Shown here one piece after another: positions 6,905-12,472 of a stretch of DNA of 12,472 nt (its first letter is position 1; each line of letters starts with the position of its first letter). The notes beneath the pieces were generated by a model, which saw only the letters and a program-made list of their open reading frames with translations, was not told the DNA's origin and made no database searches. The translations under genes were made by a program, and so were the position numbers. The stretch comes from Puniceicoccales bacterium. Its GTDB lineage: Bacteria > Verrucomicrobiota > Verrucomicrobiia > Opitutales > UBA953. The stretch lies in assembly GCA_031284845.1 (NCBI GenBank), contig JAITXH010000133.1, positions 1 to 12,472 on the forward strand. Direction: 5' to 3'.

Positions 6905-9900
6905 TTAGAACCGGGTGCGGAAGCCGAGGTTCACATTGTTGTAAGTGCCGCCGCCAAAACCGATTTCCAGACGGTAGCTCAGGAAGATGGAAGAGCGCTC
7001 GTCCAAGCTCAAGGTGACCGTGGGGCCGAATTGCACAACGTCTGCAGGCAACGTGGCCGCCGATACATGCGCCTTGGTGCCCGCCAGAGAAAACCGGGCA
7101 TTAATATCGGCATCGGTGTCCAGCAGCTCATGGGCATAGGCGACATCCAAAGTGAACTTCCACTTCAGATCCCATTCTTTGCCGACAAACCACGAAAGCC
7201 CTGTGCCGATTTTTGCACGCAGCGAGTCATAGCCGAAGCCGTCCACCTTCAAGCGCGAGCCGCTTCCTTTTTCCGTAAAAGCCCCTATGTCGTAGTGGTT
7301 ATATTCCAAACCGAGATAAGGGTTCAAATGCAGGGTGCTCTGGATCGGGAAAATCGTCCCCGCCGTAGCAAAAACGCCGGCATTCCAGCCATCCGGACTG
7401 GCTTTGTTGCTCCCCAGCGCCGTGTTGCGCCGCGCATCATAGGTCGCGTAGCCGAAAGCCGCACCGGAATCCAAAAAGAACCAATCGTTGAAGATATGGC
7501 TCCAATACCCGGTGGCACGCACAGCATTCATGCTGATGGAGCCACCGCCGTTGTGCAGGGTGGATTTGCCGTTGGTATATTCCAGAGCGACACCGGCAAG
7601 GTTGGTTTTCGAAAACTGGTTGTCCGCGCCAACAGTGCCACCGTAAGTGTTGAAGTTGAATACGGGATCATCCCCGCCTTTGCCGTTTTCTGCAAAATTG
7701 CCGGAAGCCGTCACATAAAGTTCCCAATCGCGGTTGTATTCGGAGATGGCGGCGCGGTCGTAACGGCGCTGTTCGAGGTGAGCGTGCAACTGCCCGGAAG
7801 CGGCGGAAGCGGCAAAGGCAGGCATAGCCACCAGTGAGCCATAACCCAAGGGCGAAAGGTTGTTGACCACGGTGTTCAGTCCCCTGTCCGGCGTCGTATT
7901 CAGCAAATGGCCGATTTGATAGACAGCCAGCAATGCGGGCGGCAATACCTGCCCATCCCCGCTTTTCAACGGCTCCAGTGAGGCAAAATCATCCAGCACA
8001 TTGAGAAAACCGCCCAGCCCCTTATGTGGATTGTAGCCCGGCACCTTGGCCAGTTTCTGTTGGCCCACGAGAAGCGCAGGGCCATCTTTACCCAACTCTT
8101 CATAGGGCGTGCCCACACCCAAACCCGGACCAACCAAGATGTAATAGGCATTTTCAGCGTTCTCGGCGACGGACACATTGAAGCTCGCGCCGATTGCCAA
8201 ATTGGGAGTGACCGAGGTGCCCGTGGCGTCCACTCGGTTCAAGAACAAATACTTTTCGCCACGCGGCAGCGGTTTGCCTTCAGTAACGACTCTGAGGGTA
8301 CCGTTTAACGTGGCCGTGCCGACGTATTCGACGACATCATTGGCCGTGCCGTTAATCCCGATCTCCAGCGTGCCACCCTGTTGCAAATCGAAGTTGCCCA
8401 ATGTGCGCTGGATGCCGATAGCCGCCCCCGGTGCGAGGGTGCCGCCGGAAGCGACCACGAGATTCCCCGCGACGGTGAAATCGCCCCGGAGAGCGCCAGC
8501 GGAGACGAGGGTCGCGCCGGTGTATTGCTGCACACCATTTAAGAGCAGTGCGCCGTCACCGATTTTGCGCAAACTGCCTTTGCCCGAAATGGCCGTGTCT
8601 GCGGTGGTTACCAGCGTAGCCGGAGCTCCATCGCGCACCGAAATCTCGAGCACGCTGTCCTCTGCCGCCGTGACAAAACGGCGGGCCGGGATTTCTCCGG
8701 CGACGACTGTTCTGCCGTCTTCTCTGAAGTAATCGAGCGCATTGCCGCCGGGAGAGATCTCCACCGTCAATGTGCTGGCAGTATCCACAACGAAACTCTC
8801 TGCCTTGCGCCCCGGAGGCAATTGCCCGGTGAGCGCGGCGTTCACGAGATGCTTGCCCGTGAAGGCAAGATTGAAGGCGGTGTCGGCACCCGTGTTCCTG
8901 TCGAAGTTGGTGATCTTGCCCTCATACCGGACGGGAGTATCGCCCGGATTGTAAATATAGAGCGTTCCGTTGCGGATGATGTTGATTTCGTGGATGTTTT
9001 CCACGCCCACTTGGAAGTTGCCGTTGCCGGCGATATTCTCACCGTCAACCGTCACCGTACCCACGCCCTTGTAGTCGGAATCCGTGCCGTCTTTATTGGG
9101 ATCGCCGAGGAGCAATTTGCCCTTCCCGTCCGGCCCTGTATAATTCAGACGGCCCGGCCCTTTGATAACAAGCCCAGTGGCTCCGGTGCCATCCGGGCGG
9201 CTGCCGAAAATATTCCCTGCAAAAACGCCATTCACATTCTGGATAATTTCCAGTGCTTCAACGCCCGCGAGATTCAGGGTCGGGGCATCGGGATGCTGCG
9301 CGTTGGCCCCGCCTGCGAGACCACCTACCAACTTGGGGATTGAGGCCCATGTCGTGAAATCCCGGTTGTTGAACTGGAGCGTCACCCCGCCGACCAATTC
9401 AGTCGTGCCTGTATAGCCCAGAGGCATGGCATTGATTTCGAGAATGCTCCCTTTCGGCCCGCTGATGGCGAAGTTTCCGTGCTCGCCCGGCGCATAGTCC
9501 CGCACTTTCAGAGAGCCGAGCACGATCGGCGTCGCGCTCGTCTGAGTAAAGTTCAACTGGAATGTGGCCCCGTCGCGCACGAGAGCACCCGGCACAGCCC
9601 CGACGGTGCGTGTGTCGTCGAGAACGAGCCGTCCTTCCGTCACCAGAAAATCCCCTGAGGGGATGCTGTTGCTCCCGTCCAGCCATACGGTGCCGGGACC
9701 CCCTTTGCCGATAGTGCCAGTGCCCGTCACAGGGCGGCTGTAAACCTGCAATTCGCCTTCTTTCGCATAAAAACGCAGTTCGGGAAGCGGTTTCCCGGCA
9801 TCGCCTTCGATGTGGACCGCAGCCTCGCCCAATGAACCGGGAGAGGCCTGCAAGACGCCTTCGCGCACCCACACCCTGTCGAGGATGTTCGTCTCTCCTT

Positions 9901-12472
9901 CCGGGCGCCACAGCGTGAGGATGCCCTCGCCCGCTTTGATAAATGTACCTCCACCGACCATAAGGCCGTCAAACCGGCGCGTCTCTCCGGCATTGGCCGC
10001 CACATCAAGTGTGAGCGAAGCCCCGTCAACGTGAATGACGGCACCGGCGTCTCCATTCAGGAAGTGGAATAACTGATCGTGCGCGGTCGTCTCGTCTTCA
10101 CCCTTGAAATACAAATCGGTGCCCGCAGCCATGAACACTTCGCGCGTGTTCTGAAACACATTGTCCGCCGCGAGTCTCACCTCGCTTTGCCGGACTTCTA
10201 CGTAGCCCGTGAAGTCATCCTGTGCATGGCCGAATGTCAGACTGTATTCGCCTTCTTTGACAAACCGCCCTGAGCCGTAGATGACGCCTTGGGTTTCCCC
10301 GTCCTGGCGTGCCAGATTCAACTGGAGAGTGGCCCCTTCCGCGATCTCGAAATTGCTGGCGTATCCGAGATCGCCAGCCGTCCTGCCGGGTATCTTCGGG
10401 ATGCTGTCGAGGCGCAAAGTGCCTTCCTGCACCGAGGTCATCCCGTAGGACTCACCGTAAGTGCCAAGCGCGCCGGTGCCGTCATCGCGCACGACGACGG
10501 TATCCTGCGTGTTGTAAATCCCGGTGCCATCCGTCAAGGTGCCATCGGGCACGGCGATAAAATCGCGGTCATCCAAAAGGACGCCATTGAGCCAGATTTC
10601 GCCACCCGCCGGGCGTGCGACGACTGCGCCGTAGAGACTCAGGCGGGGCTGGCCATCCGGTTGCAGGATCTCGCCGGAGGGATACAACTTGGAACCGGCG
10701 GCGGCGACCACCGCATCTTTGGGCAACACGTAAAGCGTGCCATCCGCCGTCTTGAGCACGGGGCCTTCCGGCACCTCGACGTCGGCGGGATTGCCAGAAA
10801 TTTGAATTGTGCCGTCGCCCGACAAAATCGAACCCGCAGGCCGGGCCGAAAGCGCCAAAAGCGATTTGCCCTCCGCCGACAGGTTTTGCGTGACATGCCC
10901 GTATTCCAGAGCGCCGGAAAGAATGATCTCGCCGGAGCCGCGTTTCTCGATACCGCCAGTGCTCGGATGCAAGGCATCCCGGGCGCCAACAGCGCCACGG
11001 TATTCCGCCGGGGTGCTGCCACTCCAGTCAAACACCAGCGCACCGGAGTTATAGACGCGCACACGGGAAACGGCATCCTGATCCGTCCCGGGCGGCAAGG
11101 CGGCTATGTTCGTCACGACGAGACGCCCCTGATCCACTACCGTATCGCCTTTGTAGCTGGTATTGGAGCCGAGAGTGACTTCCCCCGCGCCGGTCTTGTG
11201 GACATCGCCAGTGCCTTGCAAGGGGAGGTTAAACGCGTGGTGTTCGAGAGCATTGGCGTTGATCTCAAAGAAATCATCGGCGGCACCTGCTGGCGTATCC
11301 ACCCAGATTCCCGCAGATGCGCTGAGGCCATCGCCATTGACGCGCAGCACGCCGCCTTCCAGATGCACCTCGCCGGTGTAAGCGGGACTGCGTCCACTGA
11401 GCGTAAGACGCTCTTTGCCGATCTTCACCAAATTGCCCGAGCCGACGAGCCGACCCGCGAAATCCAAGGTCCCGGCGTTTTCAATGCCGATCACGGGATT
11501 GCGCAAGTAGCCGACGGTAGTGCCCTCTTTCTCATTGGTGGAAATGGCGGGACTGTTTACCGTGCCGGGGTCTTTCAGGTTATAGACGTCGTCCGCATTG
11601 GTGTAGGTGGACAGGTAACCAGCGTTGAGCAGGTCCCTTTGTTTCGAGAGCGTGCTTTCGTAAAGCAAGTCGCTGAAGCCTATGGTCAGGGAGTTTTCCC
11701 CGATATCCACCGTCGAGTTGGCTTCCCCGAAAAGTGCGCCGAAACGCTGGGGGGCTGTCGCCTGCACCGTGGCACCATTTTTGAGCACAAGCGCAGAAGA
11801 GACGCCCGCGGCATTTTCCACCGTGAGCGCCAGTTTGCCCTGTTTTACCACAGTGGCACCGGAATAGTCATTGGCACCGGTCAGGGAAAATGTGCCCTCA
11901 CCGTCTTTGATGAGTGTGCCAACGCCCGATATGCGCCCGTTAAAAACCGTATTTTCCGCCTGAATCAAGGTCAGCGTGCCTTCGCCCAGCGAGACGCGCC
12001 CGTGGCTGTCTCCGGAGAAATTGCGAATGCGCTGGTCGTTGCCGTTGATGCGCAAGGTGGTATCGCGCATGCTTTCCCCGCCTTGCAAGCGGAAGGAGGC
12101 GGATTTGGCAAATGCGTCGCCCTGCACCACGCCCAATTGCACAGTCACGCCGTTTTGCGCGACGACATTGCCGTAAAAGTCCGGCTGGTCTTGATAAACA
12201 TACACGGTGCCCGCGTTGTTCTCGCCGATGCGGATGGGCGTGCCGGAGCCGTTGTTCAAATAGCCCTGAGTGTCAAAAAACAGTTGGGAAACCTCAGGGC
12301 CGGATATGCGAGCGTATAAGGTGCCGGCGTTTGTCTGGAGAATGGTCAATACGCCGCTTTTTATGTCCACCGAAGTGTAGCCCAGACCCTGGGCATTGGA
12401 CATCAAGTGCCCTGCTTCAACGACCAGATTCTGATAGTGCGCCGTCTCTTCGAGGATGAGTGCCAACGTGCC
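6905..12472 (-). CDS. Giant autotransporter (PATR-repeat passenger plus C-terminal barrel), 5'-truncated by window edge
   Basis: The frame is open from the right edge (12472, first codon GGC) to TAA at 6907-6905, giving 1855 visible residues. A TTG at 12466 could be read as a start, but it lies inside a Gly-Thr-Leu strand motif, the frame continues to the edge, and no signal peptide follows. The true start is therefore outside the window. Numbering from the edge, the passenger (about 1-1440) carries repeats such as GVGTLIKDGEGTFSLTG (near 11926), GTGDVHKTGAGEVTLG (near 11215), GTGTIGKGGPGTVWLDG (near 9725) and GKGSLRKIGDGALLLNG (near 8590). It ends in a cap-like segment with ASGGTLAPG (near 8440). 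A conserved LVGPG-GVGT block (1444-1494), a 38-residue linker (1495-1532) and a barrel (1569-1855, ending LGFRTRF) follow. I see no Cys. Collinearity with the left paralogue suggests about 480 residues are missing upstream, for a total near 2340 aa. It is a surface-displayed protein of unknown ligand; an adhesin-like role is inferred only. Confidence 0.95.
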   Translation of the reverse strand, partial: GTLALILEETAHYQNLVVEAGHLMSNAQGLGYTSVDIKSGVLTILQTNAGTLYARISGPEVSQLFFDTQGYLNNGSGTPIRIGENNAGTVYVYQDQPDFYGNVVAQNGVTVQLGVVQGDAFAKSASFRLQGGESMRDTTLRINGNDQRIRNFSGDSHGRVSLGEGTLTLIQAENTVFNGRISGVGTLIKDGEGTFSLTGANDYSGATVVKQGKLALTVENAAGVSSALVLKNGATVQATAPQRFGALFGEANSTVDIGENSLTIGFSDLLYESTLSKQRDLLNAGYLSTYTNADDVYNLKDPGTVNSPAISTNEKEGTTVGYLRNPVIGIENAGTLDFAGRLVGSGNLVKIGKERLTLSGRSPAYTGEVHLEGGVLRVNGDGLSASAGIWVDTPAGAADDFFEINANALEHHAFNLPLQGTGDVHKTGAGEVTLGSNTSYKGDTVVDQGRLVVTNIAALPPGTDQDAVSRVRVYNSGALVFDWSGSTPAEYRGAVGARDALHPSTGGIEKRGSGEIILSGALEYGHVTQNLSAEGKSLLALSARPAGSILSGDGTIQISGNPADVEVPEGPVLKTADGTLYVLPKDAVVAAAGSKLYPSGEILQPDGQPRLSLYGAVVARPAGGEIWLNGVLLDDRDFIAVPDGTLTDGTGIYNTQDTVVVRDDGTGALGTYGESYGMTSVQEGTLRLDSIPKIPGRTAGDLGYASNFEIAEGATLQLNLARQDGETQGVIYGSGRFVKEGEYSLTFGHAQDDFTGYVEVRQSEVRLAADNVFQNTREVFMAAGTDLYFKGEDETTAHDQLFHFLNGDAGAVIHVDGASLTLDVAANAGETRRFDGLMVGGGTFIKAGEGILTLWRPEGETNILDRVWVREGVLQASPGSLGEAAVHIEGDAGKPLPELRFYAKEGELQVYSRPVTGTGTIGKGGPGTVWLDGSNSIPSGDFLVTEGRLVLDDTRTVGAVPGALVRDGATFQLNFTQTSATPIVLGSLKVRDYAPGEHGNFAISGPKGSILEINAMPLGYTGTTELVGGVTLQFNNRDFTTWASIPKLVGGLAGGANAQHPDAPTLNLAGVEALEIIQNVNGVFAGNIFGSRPDGTGATGLVIKGPGRLNYTGPDGKGKLLLGDPNKDGTDSDYKGVGTVTVDGENIAGNGNFQVGVENIHEINIIRNGTLYIYNPGDTPVRYEGKITNFDRNTGADTAFNLAFTGKHLVNAALTGQLPPGRKAESFVVDTASTLTVEISPGGNALDYFREDGRTVVAGEIPARRFVTAAEDSVLEISVRDGAPATLVTTADTAISGKGSLRKIGDGALLLNGVQQYTGATLVSAGALRGDFTVAGNLVVASGGTLAPGAAIGIQRTLGNFDLQQGGTLEIGINGTANDVVEYVGTATLNGTLRVVTEGKPLPRGEKYLFLNRVDATGTSVTPNLAIGASFNVSVAENAENAYYILVGPGLGVGTPYEELGKDGPALLVGQQKLAKVPGYNPHKGLGGFLNVLDDFASLEPLKSGDGQVLPPALLAVYQIGHLLNTTPDRGLNTVVNNLSPLGYGSLVAMPAFAASAASGQLHAHLEQRRYDRAAISEYNRDWELYVTASGNFAENGKGGDDPVFNFNTYGGTVGADNQFSKTNLAGVALEYTNGKSTLHNGGGSISMNAVRATGYWSHIFNDWFFLDSGAAFGYATYDARRNTALGSNKASPDGWNAGVFATAGTIFPIQSTLHLNPYLGLEYNHYDIGAFTEKGSGSRLKVDGFGYDSLRAKIGTGLSWFVGKEWDLKWKFTLDVAYAHELLDTDADINARFSLAGTKAHVSAATLPADVVQFGPTVTLSLDERSSIFLSYRLEIGFGGGTYNNVNLGFRTRF
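6912..7876 (-). repeat. Barrel-encoding direct repeat, copy 2 (right gene)
   Basis: This is the counterpart of 1-974. It encodes NTVVNNLSPLGYGSLVAMP, the LEQRRYDRAAISEY barrel entry (RRYDR at 7754-7768) and a 287-residue barrel closing with LGFRTRF and TAA. The alternating hydrophobic last strand with terminal Phe is the Bam-recognition signature of outer-membrane barrels. Most base differences from copy 1 look like third-position changes. Amino-acid differences are scattered and mostly conservative, except in the loop after the DTDAD motif, where the sequences differ strongly and copy 2 is three residues shorter. Confidence 0.93.
7877..7990 (-). other. Short passenger-barrel linker, right gene
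   Basis: These 38 residues (1495-1532 of the visible protein) include LPPALLAVYQIGHLLN, a likely single helix, before the conserved NTVVNNLSPLGY segment. The position is the same as that of the 116-residue linker in the left gene. The last part (YQIGHLLNTTPD) resembles the end of the longer one (YTLSYLLNRTET). The two linkers therefore share a C-terminal half, and the difference is an insertion or deletion upstream of it. Confidence 0.8.
7991..8143 (-). other. Conserved LVGPG-GVGT block, right gene
   Basis: Residues 1444-1494 of the visible protein begin YILVGPGLGVGTPYEELG and end GLGGFLNVLD. They align without gaps to 1323-1475. Shared positions include GPALxVxQ, a PHxGL turn and the final FLxxLD. 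It sits at the same distance from the cap region as in the left gene. No catalytic signature was recognised. Confidence 0.75.
8490..11930 (-). repeat. PATR-type beta-strand repeat region, right gene passenger
   Basis: At least nine repeats of the same type start near 11926, 11450, 11215, 10960, 10275, 9955, 9725, 9175 and 8590. Good examples are GVGTLIKDGEGTFSLTG with ANDYSGATVV, and GGGTFIKAGEGILTL. Units of this sort are predicted to form a beta-solenoid stalk. Order and spacing broadly follow those of the left gene: a GTVWL strand and an LxISGPGTLRYVGPD / LVIKGPGRLNYTGPD unit occur in both, in the same relative place. This supports descent from one ancestral gene rather than independent assembly. 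Confidence 0.85.
11462..11722 (-). other. Non-repeat loop insertion in passenger, right gene
   Basis: These 87 residues separate FGALFGE (11723-11743) from FAGRLV (from 11461). After a strand-like start, the sequence contains ESTLSKQRDLLNAGYLSTYT and NADDVYNLKDPG, which are polar, Tyr-rich and unlike the repeats. The ends align loosely with the left gene's loop but the middle does not. It occupies the same structural position, so this is a shared variable site of the family. Confidence 0.72.

Noticed and set aside
6872..7837. Plus-strand frame of 321 codons spanning the intergenic spacer and the right barrel
   Set aside because: It begins in the spacer and lies almost entirely antisense to the barrel. 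A similar antisense fragment opposite the left barrel (393-710) simply mirrors the sense-strand duplication.
9399..9911. Minus-strand frame of 170 codons in a second frame within the right gene
   Set aside because: It overlaps the autotransporter frame out of register, is Arg-rich as expected for an off-frame reading of GC-rich DNA, and has no family resemblance.
10289..12319. Plus-strand open frame of 676 codons opposite the right autotransporter
   Set aside because: Its codons are in exact register with the sense codons, so it stays open only because the sense gene avoids TTA, CTA and TCA over that stretch. The translation has no recognisable domain, signal or repeat structure, while the sense strand is an unmistakable autotransporter.
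1..12472. Protease, esterase or other enzymatic passenger domain
   Set aside because: No GDSG serine-protease motif, GDSL motif, zinc-binding HExxH or similar catalytic signature was recognised in either passenger; the sequences are repeat-rich beta-solenoid with inserts.
1..12472. CRISPR array, mobile element, tRNA or phase-variation tract
   Set aside because: There are no regularly spaced identical repeats, no transposase, no terminal inverted repeats, no cloverleaf and no long homopolymer or short tandem tract in the coding starts. The internal repeats are protein-level and degenerate.

Overview
The window is almost entirely filled by two very large genes on the minus strand. They lie head to tail, are transcribed right to left, and are separated by 59 bp. 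Both encode type Va (classical) autotransporters: long passengers built from autotransporter-associated beta-strand (PATR-type) repeats, a linker, and a C-terminal 12-strand-type outer-membrane barrel ending in Phe. Both are cut by the window edges. The right-hand gene (stop at 6905) lacks its 5' end, and the left-hand gene (ATG at 6845) lacks only its last two or so codons and stop.

Layout from right to left, in transcription order: (1) 12472-6905, 1855 residues of a giant autotransporter without its N-terminus and signal peptide; (2) 6904-6846, a short spacer with no recognisable terminator, hairpin, Shine-Dalgarno sequence or promoter; (3) 6845-1, a second giant autotransporter of about 2283 residues with a clear Sec signal peptide. 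The two are paralogues. Their barrels (about 290 residues) are roughly 90% identical by eye, whereas the passengers are far more divergent but still collinear, sharing landmark motifs in the same order. Two places differ sharply: a non-repeat loop inserted at the same site in both beta-solenoids, and the passenger-barrel linker, which is 116 residues in the left gene and 38 in the right.

The organism cannot be fixed because there is no taxonomic marker gene. A diderm is certain. Tandem, multi-kilobase PATR-repeat autotransporters with a 'SPLGYASLVAMP...LEQRRYDRA' barrel entry, in DNA that looks moderately GC-rich, recall Verrucomicrobiota (Opitutaceae-like gut symbionts). That is a low-to-moderate confidence inference, and some Proteobacteria carry similar proteins.

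No RNA genes, mobile elements, CRISPR arrays or enzyme genes were seen. The many plus-strand open frames, one of 676 codons, are antisense shadows of the two genes. The most interesting content is the conserved-barrel/variable-passenger pair, with lineage-specific insertions at defined positions, probably part of a larger surface-protein array that continues outside the window.
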